This document shows positions 33,796 through 42,397 of a DNA stretch of 64,000 bases, piece by piece. The DNA comes from an uncultured Gammaproteobacteria bacterium (lineage in GTDB: Bacteria; Pseudomonadota; Gammaproteobacteria; Steroidobacterales; UBA11654): positions 60,571-124,570 of the forward strand of contig CALMWC010000011.1 of assembly GCA_937801655.1 (NCBI GenBank), written 5' to 3'. How positions within the stretch are numbered: position 1 is the first letter of the stretch; each line of letters starts with the position of its first letter. The notes beneath the pieces are model-generated. The model was not told the origin of the DNA. It worked only from the letters and a program-made list of their open reading frames with translations, and made no database searches. The position numbers and the translations under genes were made by a program.

Positions 33796-35109
33796 GTGAG
33801 TCAATCGTTTGTAACTTTAAATTTCTTACCAAAAAATAAATTCAAAATTGATCTTGTAGAAGGCGTCACAAAAACCAATTTCTTTTCCATCTGTTACGGT
33901 GCTTTAACCACGATAGGCCTTTTAACTTTTATTTCTTATGCTACTAACTATGTCCTGATAGAGAATCTAGCCTATGAACGAGATCAAATAGGCACTATTG
34001 TTGGTAACCTTCAGGTAGTGGCAGAAATTGCATTGTTATGTGTCTTTTTACCTATCGGTTTACTGGCTGATAAGATAGGCAGAAGGCCTATATATTCCTT
34101 TGGTATGTTTGCAATGGGACTCTCTTATTTTCTCTATCCATTAGCTACAGGCGTTGGTGAGTTGACGTTCTATAGAGTGATTTATGCAGTAGGCATGGGC
34201 TGTGCTACAGGCATGTTAGGGACTGTGACTGCTGATTACCCTCAAAATCATACCAGAGGGAAAATGATTGCTGTGACAGGCATTCTTAATGCAACGGGTG
34301 TAATTTTTGTTTCTCTAGTCTTTGCAAGAATGCCTAAGAATTTTGCTGACATGGGTTTTGATCAGATTACAGCAGGAAAGTATGCAATGTGGGTTGTAGC
34401 AGGCACTTGCTTGATTACATCCATTGTGGTTGCTTTTGGTTTAAAGAAAGGCACTCCGACTGTAGAGCAGAAAAAAATACCTTATATGGAGCAGATCAAA
34501 GCTGGACTAGCTGAAGGAAAAAACCCTAGAATAATGTTAGCTTACGCAGCTGCTTTTGTAGCCAGAAGCGATCTGGTTATTCTTGGAACATTTTTAGTTT
34601 TATGGGGTGTAACAGCAGGAGTGGATGCTGGCATGACTACTTCAGAGGCAACTTCTGTGGCCAGACTTTTATTTGTAACTTCTTCAATGTCAGCACTTAT
34701 TGCCTCACCCATAATTGGCTATATGATTGATAAGTTTGATCGAATTGTAGCGGTTTCCTTTTGCATGGCTATAGCAGCATGTGGTTATCTTTCAATGTTT
34801 TTTGTTGATAATGTGTTGGATCCTGTATACAGACCTTTGTTTATATTGTTAGGAGTAGGGCAGCAATGCGCTTTTTTTGCAGCCACTACTTTATTGGGTC
34901 AAGAAGCACCTACTATGAAACGAGGTGCAGTGGTTGGTGTGTTTAATTTAGCTGGTGCCTTAGGCATTCTTATATCAACAGGAGTTGGCGGTAGAATATT
35001 TGATTCAATTGGCCCCTCTGCTCCTTTTATTTTTATTGGTGTCTGTAATATCTTTGTGTGTATTTTTGCAGTATATGTCAATAAAATAGCACCCTCACCC
35101 TCTAAGTAA
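33796..35109 (+). CDS. MFS transporter
   Basis: 437 residues with about twelve membrane segments. The loop 2-3 signature GLLADKIGRRPIYSFGM (GxLaDrxGrrp) is classic for the major facilitator superfamily, and its partial repeat SPIIGYMIDKFDRIVAV begins the second half. It starts with GTG after AAGGGG as ribosome site. It would move a small organic solute across the inner membrane. The operator-like site just upstream and the catabolic neighbourhood suggest it carries the pathway substrate or a product, but the sequence does not show the direction. Confidence 0.9.
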   Translation: MSQSFVTLNFLPKNKFKIDLVEGVTKTNFFSICYGALTTIGLLTFISYATNYVLIENLAYERDQIGTIVGNLQVVAEIALLCVFLPIGLLADKIGRRPIYSFGMFAMGLSYFLYPLATGVGELTFYRVIYAVGMGCATGMLGTVTADYPQNHTRGKMIAVTGILNATGVIFVSLVFARMPKNFADMGFDQITAGKYAMWVVAGTCLITSIVVAFGLKKGTPTVEQKKIPYMEQIKAGLAEGKNPRIMLAYAAAFVARSDLVILGTFLVLWGVTAGVDAGMTTSEATSVARLLFVTSSMSALIASPIIGYMIDKFDRIVAVSFCMAIAACGYLSMFFVDNVLDPVYRPLFILLGVGQQCAFFAATTLLGQEAPTMKRGAVVGVFNLAGALGILISTGVGGRIFDSIGPSAPFIFIGVCNIFVCIFAVYVNKIAPSPSK

Positions 35110-35124
35110 ATCTTAGCAGTAAAT

Positions 35125-35484
35125 CTATTTTTTACCTGTGTATATACACCCGCTATTGCAAGTTTCTCTAATCTCAACTTTTGATAATTCAATTGGAGCA
35201 TTAGCCATTTTTTCCCATACCCAGATGGCTAAGTTTTCACTGGTTGGATTCTCTAGACCCTCAATTTCATTGAGATAAGAATGATCTAGTATTTTTCTTA
35301 TAGGTTCAAAAGTTTGCACAATATCTGCAAAATCAATGATCCAACCTGTTTGTTGATCTGGATTGCCTTCGACATAAATTCTAATTAAAAAAGAGTGACC
35401 ATGGAGTCTTCCACATTTGTGCCCATCAGGCACATTTGGCAGTAAATGTGCAGCTTCAATTCTAAAGTCTTTATATATTTCCAT
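35125..35484 (-). CDS. queD: 6-carboxy-5,6,7,8-tetrahydropterin synthase
   Basis: 119 residues, the standard QueD length. The zinc-binding and catalytic features are visible: FRIEAAHLLP, then KCGRLHGHSFLIRI with the catalytic Cys and two His, then TGWIIDFADI and LDHSYLNE, with PTSENLAIWVWE at the end. It converts dihydroneopterin triphosphate to 6-carboxytetrahydropterin in the queuosine and preQ0 pathway. It converges on the MFS gene with a 15-bp gap and lies next to tRNA-Arg. It is a housekeeping gene and probably unrelated to the catabolic region. Confidence 0.96.
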   Translation of the reverse strand: MEIYKDFRIEAAHLLPNVPDGHKCGRLHGHSFLIRIYVEGNPDQQTGWIIDFADIVQTFEPIRKILDHSYLNEIEGLENPTSENLAIWVWEKMANAPIELSKVEIRETCNSGCIYTGKK

Positions 35485-35497
35485 AGTAACCCCTCAA

Positions 35498-35574
35498 TGG
35501 CGCGCCCGGAGAGATTCGAACTCCCGACCTTGTGGTTCGTAGCCACACGCTCTATCCAGCTGAGCTACGGGCGC
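35498..35574 (-). tRNA. tRNA-Arg (anticodon ACG)
   Basis: A 77-nt gene on the minus strand. GCGCCCG and CGGGCGC form a perfect 7-bp acceptor stem; the D arm carries AGCTCAGCTGGATAGAGC; the anticodon stem TGTGG/CCACA encloses loop CTACGAA with anticodon ACG; the T arm contains GTTCGAATC. The discriminator is G and CCA is encoded, as usual in gammaproteobacteria. ACG is expected to be edited to ICG to read CGU, CGC and CGA. Confidence 0.97.
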
Positions 35575-35762
35575 TTTATCTATATTATAATTCAATTCAA
35601 TAGTTCATGGCGAGTTATGCTTTAAGTTTGAAGTATAACTTTATGGCTTGTAGAGGTTATTTTAATATCAGTGTGAATCTAAATTAGTGTTTAACCCTAA
35701 TACTAAACAGTGTTTATAAATTAATATTTTAATTATAAGAAATAAGTAAATAGAAGTATCAG

Positions 35763-36335
35763 ATGAAAAATAAAAGTAGAGGACGTCCAAGAGACCCTGT
35801 AAAAGATAATGTAATTATTCGTGAAACACTAAAACAACTCTTGAGTAGAGGCTATACAGCATTAAATATCACAGATATAGCTACTGAGTCAGGAGTCAGC
35901 AAAGCCACAATCTATAGAAGATGTAGTAATAAGTCCTCTTTGGTATTGGACGCACTTAAAAGTCTTCCAGGGCTTGAGACTCCATCAACGGGTAAGCTAA
36001 AAAGTGATATTAAGCATTTAGTAACTCAAGTCATAGCAGTCAAGTCAGAAACGAATTTATTTGCAGTCTTGCAAAACCTTACAGGTGAGATGTTTAATGA
36101 TAAAAAATTAGAGAAGGAGATGCATCCTTATCTCAATGATAGAATGTCACCAGTAAAAAGTATTATTAAAGAAGCCATTGAACGAGGAGAAATACCAAAG
36201 AAGACCAATATAGAGGCTTCAATTTATGCTGTCACTGGACCCCTTATTGCAATGTCATTTTTTAGACAACAAACAATTAATAAATCTTTAATAGGTCCAT
36301 TAACAGAAATAATTTATAGGGGCTTACAGAAATAA
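35763..36335 (+). CDS. TetR-family transcriptional regulator
   Basis: 190 residues. RGRPRDPVKDNVIIRETLKQLLSRGYTALNITDIATESGVSKATIYRRCSNKSSLVLDAL is a typical TetR helix-turn-helix with its N-terminal GRPR arm; the C-terminal part would bind an effector. TetR dimers often bind 20-24 bp palindromes, the size of the repeated operator in this window, making this the nearest candidate repressor. Against that, I see no clear copy of the operator in its own upstream region, only AT-rich partial inverted repeats, so autoregulation by the same motif is not supported. It follows tRNA-Arg by 188 bp and faces gloB. Confidence 0.92.
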   Translation: MKNKSRGRPRDPVKDNVIIRETLKQLLSRGYTALNITDIATESGVSKATIYRRCSNKSSLVLDALKSLPGLETPSTGKLKSDIKHLVTQVIAVKSETNLFAVLQNLTGEMFNDKKLEKEMHPYLNDRMSPVKSIIKEAIERGEIPKKTNIEASIYAVTGPLIAMSFFRQQTINKSLIGPLTEIIYRGLQK

Positions 36336-36345
36336 ACAAAGGTTT

Positions 36346-37122
36346 TTAAAAATTATCTTTTCGTTTTCTTATTTCTGCAAATACTGATATATCTGAATGG
36401 CCAAGCATATCCAGCTCTTGTTTTATCTCTGACTCACTTGCTCTGAGAAAAGGATTGGTTAGTTTCTCTATGGCCACATTGGTTGGTACAGTTGGAATAT
36501 TATTCATTCTTTTTTCTTCCACTTCCTTTAATCGTTCAATTAAATCCTTATTGACAGGATCTACAGTAATAGCAAATTCAGCATTATTTTTAGTATATTC
36601 ATGGGCACAATAGAGCTGAGTTTCTTTTGGCCAATTCATAATAATATTCAGTGAGCTCCACATCTGCTTAGGTGTACCTTCAAACAAGCGACCACAACCC
36701 ATAGCAAATAATGTATCGCCTACAAAGGCTACCTTCTGGTCTTCAAAATGATACACAACATGACCCGTTGTATGCCCCGGTGTGTGGTAGCAAATTATTT
36801 TGTGGCTTCCGAAGTAAAAAACCTCTTCATGACTTACGGTTTTATCAATTCCAGGAATCCTTTTTTGATCCATTTCTGGACCTATAATTTTACAATTGGT
36901 TTTATTTTTTAGTTCAAGATTACCACCAGCATGATCATAATGATGATGTGTATTTATAATATGAGTAAGATTCCATTCTTTGAATCCAAGAGCTTGCTCA
37001 ATCGCTGAAACCTCTGGTGTATCTATTGTTGCAGTCAGTTTATTGTCATTATCATGAATCAAGAAGCCATAGTTATCAGACAGACAAGGAAACATATAAA
37101 TTTCTAGAGGTGACTGATTCAT
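36346..37122 (-). CDS. gloB: Hydroxyacylglutathione hydrolase (glyoxalase II)
   Basis: 258 residues, the normal GloB length. The first metal motif is THHHYDHAGGN, then HTPGHTTGHVVYHF, then the bridging Asp in FVGDTLFAMGCGRLFEGT, a strongly GloB-specific stretch, then YCAHEYTKNN. The C-terminal domain with VPTNVAIEKLTNPFLRAS is the HAGH C-domain. It hydrolyses S-D-lactoylglutathione to lactate and glutathione, the last step of methylglyoxal detoxification, in the cytoplasm. It lies 11 bp downstream of moaB on the same strand, probably one transcript. Confidence 0.96.
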   Translation of the reverse strand: MNQSPLEIYMFPCLSDNYGFLIHDNDNKLTATIDTPEVSAIEQALGFKEWNLTHIINTHHHYDHAGGNLELKNKTNCKIIGPEMDQKRIPGIDKTVSHEEVFYFGSHKIICYHTPGHTTGHVVYHFEDQKVAFVGDTLFAMGCGRLFEGTPKQMWSSLNIIMNWPKETQLYCAHEYTKNNAEFAITVDPVNKDLIERLKEVEEKRMNNIPTVPTNVAIEKLTNPFLRASESEIKQELDMLGHSDISVFAEIRKRKDNF

Positions 37123-37133
37123 TTCTTATAACT

Positions 37134-37658
37134 CTACTCTTTAAGTCTAGGCATCAACTCTACCAAGTTACAGGGCCTTGTACGATGATCCAACTGCTCT
37201 GAGATAAGGAGATCCCATCCATCTTTACAAGCACCCGGAGAGCCAGGTAGGCAAAATATAAACGTTCCATTAGCAACTCCGGCAAAAGCTCTGGATTGCA
37301 ATGTTGATGTTTTAATATTTTTGTAAGAAAGCGATCTGAACATTTCACCAAAGCCATCAATGGTTTTATCCATCAAGGGTAGAATGGCTTCTGGAGTTCC
37401 ATCATGACCTGTAATACCAGTTCCTCCGGTGGTAATAATTACGTTAATGTCTTCTTGGAGAATCCATTGCGATACAATGGATCTTATTTGATAGCAATTA
37501 TCTTTACAGATTTGACGATCCATCATGACATGGTTTGCATCGGCAACTCTATTGGCCAACAGATCACCAGAATCATCTTCTTCTATCGTTCTTCGATCTG
37601 AGATAGTGAGAATGGCTATATTGACCGGTTTAAATTCTTTTTCTATTTCTTTTGACAT
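37134..37658 (-). CDS. moaB: Molybdenum cofactor biosynthesis protein MoaB
   Basis: 174 residues. VNIAILTISDRRTIEEDDSGDLLANRV opens the MoCF-binding fold, and VIITTGGTGITGHDGTPEAILPL is the signature loop of MoaB/MogA. The ending FCLPGSPGACKDGWDLLISEQLDHRTRPCNLVELMPRL is typical of MoaB. It is expected to adenylylate molybdopterin or to be a paralogue of MogA. Two other molybdenum-enzyme genes, moaA (42398) and fdhD (45130), lie in the same window but are not contiguous, so a molybdoenzyme such as formate dehydrogenase is expected elsewhere. It starts the minus-strand pair with gloB. Confidence 0.94.
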   Translation of the reverse strand: MSKEIEKEFKPVNIAILTISDRRTIEEDDSGDLLANRVADANHVMMDRQICKDNCYQIRSIVSQWILQEDINVIITTGGTGITGHDGTPEAILPLMDKTIDGFGEMFRSLSYKNIKTSTLQSRAFAGVANGTFIFCLPGSPGACKDGWDLLISEQLDHRTRPCNLVELMPRLKE

Positions 37659-37723
37659 AAGTTTAAATTATTAAGTTAACTATATTATTTTAGATCTCTT
37701 ATGTAATCCATCCTTTTAATGGA

Positions 37724-38281
37724 CTAAAAACTTGGAGGAGTGCAAGCAGAGACTATTACACAATCAATTCCTCCAGTATTTCTGAAGCGATGAGGGATAT
37801 TGCTATTAAAAAGATAGGCATCTCCAGCACCTAAAAAGTACGTTTGATCACCAACTGTTAACTCCATACGTCCTTCTAGTATTAATCCACTTTCTTCTGA
37901 TTCATGAGTGAGCATACTTTTTCCAGTATCAGCGCCAGGCTTGTATCGCTCAAGAATCATTTGTGGCTGATTATTTTTTAGATTTTGACCCACTTGTAAA
38001 TAAGAAATAAGACCACTGCCTATTTCAATTAATTCATTCTTTCTAAATACTATTTTGTTTTCTTCTGATACATCCATTGCAAAAAAATCACTAATTGAGA
38101 TTGGTACAGCATCCAGAATTTTCTTCAGCATACCTAGAGAAGGATTGGTTTTATTATTTTCTATTAATGAAATAGCCGCATTGCTTACATTTGATTTTTT
38201 GGCCAGCTGTCTTTGTGAGATGTTTCTTTCATCCCTGAGAGTTTTAAGGCGATTTGCGATGTCGATGTCTTTTTCTGGCAT
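37724..38281 (-). CDS. XRE-cupin transcriptional regulator (PuuR-like)
   Basis: 185 residues. The N-terminal helix-turn-helix IANRLKTLRDERNISQRQLAKKSNVSNAAISLIENNKTNPSLGMLKKIL is XRE type; the C-terminal cupin GLILEGRMELTVGDQTYFLGAGDAYLFNSNIPHRFRNTG senses a small ligand. This architecture is that of PuuR and other regulators of amine and amino acid catabolism. It is divergent from the transaminase gene, 142 bp away, so it probably controls the beta-alanine module. A palindrome 9 bp upstream of its start suggests autoregulation. Confidence 0.93.
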   Translation of the reverse strand: MPEKDIDIANRLKTLRDERNISQRQLAKKSNVSNAAISLIENNKTNPSLGMLKKILDAVPISISDFFAMDVSEENKIVFRKNELIEIGSGLISYLQVGQNLKNNQPQMILERYKPGADTGKSMLTHESEESGLILEGRMELTVGDQTYFLGAGDAYLFNSNIPHRFRNTGGIDCVIVSACTPPSF

Positions 38282-38289
38282 GTTAAACT

Positions 38290-38305
38290 GTTAAATATAT
38301 TAAAC
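38290..38305. promoter_or_regulatory. Candidate operator of the XRE-cupin regulator
   Basis: GTTAAATA-TATTAAAC, a 16-bp near-palindrome with one mismatch per arm. Further GTTAAA/TTTAAC blocks repeat in the same intergenic region (GTTAAAC at 38282-38288, GTTAAAT near 38361). Such clustered sites fit cooperative binding by the adjacent regulator. Confidence 0.5.
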
Positions 38306-38423
38306 AAAAAATCTAAAATACTATTAAAAACAATTATTTATGAAAAATCAATTTAAATATTGTTAAATTTATAAAAAGGTTTAAGGTGTGCTAAATGATT
38401 AATTTCTCACAGGAATAACCGCT

Positions 38424-39740
38424 ATGACCAATCCCTTACCAAATTTAGACGCTTACTGGATGCCTTTTACAGGGAACCGATATTTTAAAAAGAATCCTAG
38501 AATGTTTAAACGGGCCAGCGGTATGTTTTATACCTCTTATGATGATGAAAAGATTTTAGATGGTATTTCAGGGTTATGGTGTTGCAATGCCGGTCATTGT
38601 CATCCTAAAATTGTAGAAGCAGTTCAAAAACAAGCAGCAACACTTGATTATGCCACCGCTTTTCAGTTAGGACATCCAACCGTTTTTAAAATGGCTGAGA
38701 AATTAACTGATATGGCTCCTGAAGGAATGAGTAAAGTTTTCTTTACAAACTCAGGTTCTGAAGCTGTTGATACAGCATTGAAAATGGCATTAGCTTACCA
38801 TCGAGTTCATGGTGAAGGTCATCGAACTAGGTTTATAGGAAGGGAGAAAGGTTATCATGGTGTGGGCTTTGGAGGTATCTCAGTGGGTGGGATGTCACCC
38901 AATAGAAAAATGTTTGGAGCTATGCTTCCAGGCGTTGATCATTTGAAGCATACCCATAACTTAGAAAAAAATGCCTTCACAAAAGGTCAACCTCAGTGGG
39001 GTGGACACTTGGCGGATGAATTGGAAGAAATCTTGATGCTGCATGATCCATCAACCGTTGCCGCTGTTATCATGGAACCCATCGCTGGTTCAGCTGGAGT
39101 TTTACTACCGCCAGCTGGGTATCTGAATAGAATCAGAGAAATTTGTGATAAACATGGAATTCTAATGATTCTAGATGAAGTGATTACAGGTTTTGGTCGA
39201 ACTGGACATAGTTTTGGAGCAGAGGCATTTAATGTAAGTCCTGATTTGATGACTATTGCCAAGGGGATGACTAGTGGGATGGTACCCATGGGTGGAGTCC
39301 TAGTTAAAGAAGATATTTACCAAGCATTTATGGAGGGTCCTGATGATGCGATTGAATTTTTCCATGGTTATACCTATTCAGGGCATCCATTGGCTGCAGC
39401 AGCTGGATTAGCAGCTTTGAATGTTTATGAGGAGGAAGGGTTATTTGATAATGCTAAGAATCTAGCACCAGTTCTTGAGGAAGAACTCCAAACTGTTAAA
39501 GATTCCCCGCATGTCATTGATATCAGGAATTATGGAATGCTTGGTGCAATTGAGCTGCAACCCATAGAAGGAAAACCTACAGCAAGAGCTATGAATGCTT
39601 TCAGAGAATGCTTTGCGAAAGGAGTTCTTGTTAGAACCACTGGAGATAATATAGCTTTATGCCCCCCCTTGATTGCCAATGAAGAACAGATTCGAACTGT
39701 CATTAATACAGTAAAAGAGTCACTGGATTTAATTGACTAA
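38424..39740 (+). CDS. Omega-amino acid:pyruvate transaminase (beta-alanine type)
   Basis: 438 residues, a class III PLP aminotransferase. It opens DAYWMPFTGNRYFKKNPRMFKRASGMFY, the start typical of beta-alanine-pyruvate transaminases. GLWCCNAGHCHPKIVEAV, FTNSGSEAVDTALKMA and the PLP Lys in DLMTIAKGMTSGMVPMGGV are all present. It moves the amino group of beta-alanine or another omega-amino acid to pyruvate, giving malonate semialdehyde and alanine. The next two genes handle both products, which supports the assignment. An AGGA ribosome site precedes the ATG; the putative PuuR-like operator lies upstream. Confidence 0.93.
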   Translation: MTNPLPNLDAYWMPFTGNRYFKKNPRMFKRASGMFYTSYDDEKILDGISGLWCCNAGHCHPKIVEAVQKQAATLDYATAFQLGHPTVFKMAEKLTDMAPEGMSKVFFTNSGSEAVDTALKMALAYHRVHGEGHRTRFIGREKGYHGVGFGGISVGGMSPNRKMFGAMLPGVDHLKHTHNLEKNAFTKGQPQWGGHLADELEEILMLHDPSTVAAVIMEPIAGSAGVLLPPAGYLNRIREICDKHGILMILDEVITGFGRTGHSFGAEAFNVSPDLMTIAKGMTSGMVPMGGVLVKEDIYQAFMEGPDDAIEFFHGYTYSGHPLAAAAGLAALNVYEEEGLFDNAKNLAPVLEEELQTVKDSPHVIDIRNYGMLGAIELQPIEGKPTARAMNAFRECFAKGVLVRTTGDNIALCPPLIANEEQIRTVINTVKESLDLID

Positions 39741-39755
39741 AACTTTATTACTACT

Positions 39756-41252
39756 ATGAAAATTATCAATCATTGGATTAATGGTGCTTATGAGTCTTCA
39801 AGCTCGGATCGTAAAGGTGAAATTTTTAATCCTGCTTCTGGTGAAGTTATTGCTGAATTGCCCATGGGCAATGCGGAGGACTTAGAGAAAGCAGTTGTTT
39901 CCGCTGGCAATGCTTTTCTTGTTTGGTCAAAATCATCGCTTACTAAACGAACTCAGATCATGTTTCGATACAAGCAATTGCTTGAAGAGAATCGTGAGAT
40001 ATTAACTCAATTAATTAATTTGGAGCATGGAAAAGTCCTTTCTGATGCAGCAGGGTCATTACAAAGAGGCATTGAGGTTGTTGATTTTGCTTGTGGTATA
40101 CCACATCTTTTGAAAGGAGAGTTCAGTGAACAAGTAGGCACAGGTGTGGATTGCTACAGCACTAGACAGCCGATAGGAATCTGTGCTGGCGTTACACCTT
40201 TTAATTTCCCAGCGATGGTTCCGATGTGGATGTTTCCAATTGCAATCATGTGTGGCAATACTTTTATTCTCAAGCCATCAGAGAAAGATCCATCATGTGC
40301 GATGAAGTTAGCCGAGCTCATGACAGAAGCAGGATTGCCAGATGGTGTTTTTAATCTGTTACATGGGGACAAAGAAATGGTCGATGCCATTCTTGATCAT
40401 AGAGAAATTAAAACATTTAGTTTTGTTGGCTCAACGCCAGTAGCACAATATGTTCATAGCAAGGCCTCAGCAAATGGTAAGAGAGTGCAGGCTTTAGGTG
40501 GCGCTAAAAATCATGCGATTGTATTGCCTGATGCTGATATGGAGCAAACCGCGAATGCCATTATTGGGGCCGCTTATGGTTCAGCGGGTGAAAGATGCAT
40601 GGCTATCTCAGTTGTTGTTGCAGTGGACTCTATTGCGGATCAATTAAGAGATTTATTAGTCACAAAAGCCAATGCTCTTAATGTTGGGCCAGGAGATGAT
40701 GATAAAAATGATATGGGGCCATTGATCACTGCTGAACATAAGCAGAAAGTTTTACAATACATTGCAGATGGAGTTAGCTCCAATGCTGAACTAGTGCTTG
40801 ATGGTCGGTCGCATCCCATTACCTCTGAAAACCCTGGGTTTTTTATAGGGCCTACTTTGTTTGACCATGTAAAAACAGATATGAAAATATATTTGGAAGA
40901 GATATTTGGGCCAGTTTTAGTTGTAGTGAGAGTGAAAGATTTTGAAGAAGGCATTACTTTGGCAAACGATCATCAATTTGGCAATGGTGTTGCACTGTTC
41001 ACTTCAAAAGGATCTTATGCGAGAGAGTTTGTTAATAGAGTGCAAGTGGGAATGGTTGGTATTAATGTGGCTATCCCAGTTCCATTATCTTTTTATAGTT
41101 TTGGAGGGTGGAAGGATTCCATTTATGGTGACTCCAATATTTATGGAGAAGAAGGCATAAGATTTTACACCAGAATAAAAACCGTAACGACAAGATGGCC
41201 AGACATTAAAGAAGAGAGCAAATTAGATCTTTCAATGCCAGTAATTGAATAG
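39756..41252 (+). CDS. mmsA: CoA-acylating (methyl)malonate-semialdehyde dehydrogenase
   Basis: 498 residues. GVTPFNFPAMVPMWMFPIAIMCGNTFILKPSEKDPS is the signature of MmsA-type aldehyde dehydrogenases, and the catalytic Cys lies in GSAGERCMAIS. It oxidises malonate or methylmalonate semialdehyde to acetyl-CoA or propionyl-CoA with NAD and CoA, releasing CO2. It follows the transaminase by 15 bp and would use its product directly. The ending FYTRIKTVTTRWP is also typical. Cytoplasmic. Confidence 0.96.
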   Translation: MKIINHWINGAYESSSSDRKGEIFNPASGEVIAELPMGNAEDLEKAVVSAGNAFLVWSKSSLTKRTQIMFRYKQLLEENREILTQLINLEHGKVLSDAAGSLQRGIEVVDFACGIPHLLKGEFSEQVGTGVDCYSTRQPIGICAGVTPFNFPAMVPMWMFPIAIMCGNTFILKPSEKDPSCAMKLAELMTEAGLPDGVFNLLHGDKEMVDAILDHREIKTFSFVGSTPVAQYVHSKASANGKRVQALGGAKNHAIVLPDADMEQTANAIIGAAYGSAGERCMAISVVVAVDSIADQLRDLLVTKANALNVGPGDDDKNDMGPLITAEHKQKVLQYIADGVSSNAELVLDGRSHPITSENPGFFIGPTLFDHVKTDMKIYLEEIFGPVLVVVRVKDFEEGITLANDHQFGNGVALFTSKGSYAREFVNRVQVGMVGINVAIPVPLSFYSFGGWKDSIYGDSNIYGEEGIRFYTRIKTVTTRWPDIKEESKLDLSMPVIE

Positions 41253-41261
41253 GAGAAGACA

Positions 41262-42383
41262 ATGTTAATAGGGGTACCTAAAGAGATTAAACCCGATGAA
41301 TACAGAATTGGATTAACACCAGAGAGTGTCAAAGTCATCACGGATGATGGACACGAAGTTATGATTTTATCCGATGCCGGCCTTGGCATTGGTAAAACCA
41401 ATGAAGAGTATCAAAACAATGGTGCAATCATTATTGATACTCGGGAAGAGATATTTGAAAAAGCTGACATGATCGTTAAGGTCAAAGAACCTCAGCTGGA
41501 TGAATGCGCTTTATTGAATGAAGATCAAATTTTATTCACATATCTTCATTTGGCCCCAGATCCAGAACAAATTAAAGCTTTGCTTGATTCTGGTTCAAAA
41601 GCCATTGCTTATGAATCGGTTAAGGGTAAGGATGGCTCATACCCATTGTTAACTCCGATGAGTGAGGTGGCTGGCAGAATGGCAGTTCAAGCAGGAGCCA
41701 GTTGTTTAGAAAAAGCCAAAGGCGGTTCTGGTATTCTTATTGGCGGTGTCACTGGTGTGAAATCTGCAAATGTGGTTGTCATTGGTGGCGGTGTAGTAGG
41801 ACTTAATTCCATTGAGATTGCGATTGGGATGAAGGCTAATGTTACAGTTTTAGATAAATCAGCAGAGCGTCTGGATTACCTAGAGACAGTTTTTGGCGAT
41901 GACTTAAATGCTGTTATTGCAAATAAAGAAAACAATGAAACATTTATTAGTGCAGCAGATTTATTGATAGGCGCTGTTCTTATTCCCGGTGCTTCGGCAC
42001 CAAAAATTGTGACCAGAGAATTACTGTTAAAAATGAAAAAAGGTTCAGTCTTCGTTGATGTTGCTATCGACCAAGGAGGCTGTGCTGAGACCAGTCATGC
42101 AACGACTCATTCCAATCCTACTTATACAGAAGAAGGTATTCTGCATTATTGTGTGGCTAACATGCCAGGTGCAGTGCCACTAACTTCAACCTATGCTTTA
42201 AATAATGCGACGTTGCCTTATGTACAGACATTAGCCAATTTTGGATTCAAGGAAGCATTAACTAGAGACGAAGGATTAAGGTCGGGATTGAATGTCTGCA
42301 ATGGTGAGCTCACCCTTGAAGCTGTTGCAAAAGAGCATAATTATAAATTTAAAGATCCAGCTACTATTCTTGCTGCTCTTTAA
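41262..42383 (+). CDS. ald: Alanine dehydrogenase
   Basis: 373 residues, the normal Ald length. MLIGVPKEIKPDEYRIGLTPESVKVI is the family start; GVTGVKSANVVVIGGGVVGLNSIEIAIGMKANVTVLD is the NAD-binding Rossmann segment; KGSVFVDVAIDQGGCAETSHATTHSNPTY follows. It deaminates L-alanine to pyruvate and ammonia with NAD. In this operon it would recycle the alanine made by the transaminase back to pyruvate, so the three genes form a closed cycle giving acetyl-CoA, ammonia and NADH. It starts 9 bp after mmsA with a good AGGAG site. Confidence 0.97.
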   Translation: MLIGVPKEIKPDEYRIGLTPESVKVITDDGHEVMILSDAGLGIGKTNEEYQNNGAIIIDTREEIFEKADMIVKVKEPQLDECALLNEDQILFTYLHLAPDPEQIKALLDSGSKAIAYESVKGKDGSYPLLTPMSEVAGRMAVQAGASCLEKAKGGSGILIGGVTGVKSANVVVIGGGVVGLNSIEIAIGMKANVTVLDKSAERLDYLETVFGDDLNAVIANKENNETFISAADLLIGAVLIPGASAPKIVTRELLLKMKKGSVFVDVAIDQGGCAETSHATTHSNPTYTEEGILHYCVANMPGAVPLTSTYALNNATLPYVQTLANFGFKEALTRDEGLRSGLNVCNGELTLEAVAKEHNYKFKDPATILAAL

Positions 42384-42397
42384 TTTATAATAGCTTT

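Noticed and set aside
35690-35760. Inverted AT-rich repeats upstream of the TetR gene
   Set aside because: They do not match the TTATTTATCA-NN-TGATAAATAA motif and are imperfect, so they cannot be used to pair the TetR protein with the regulon.
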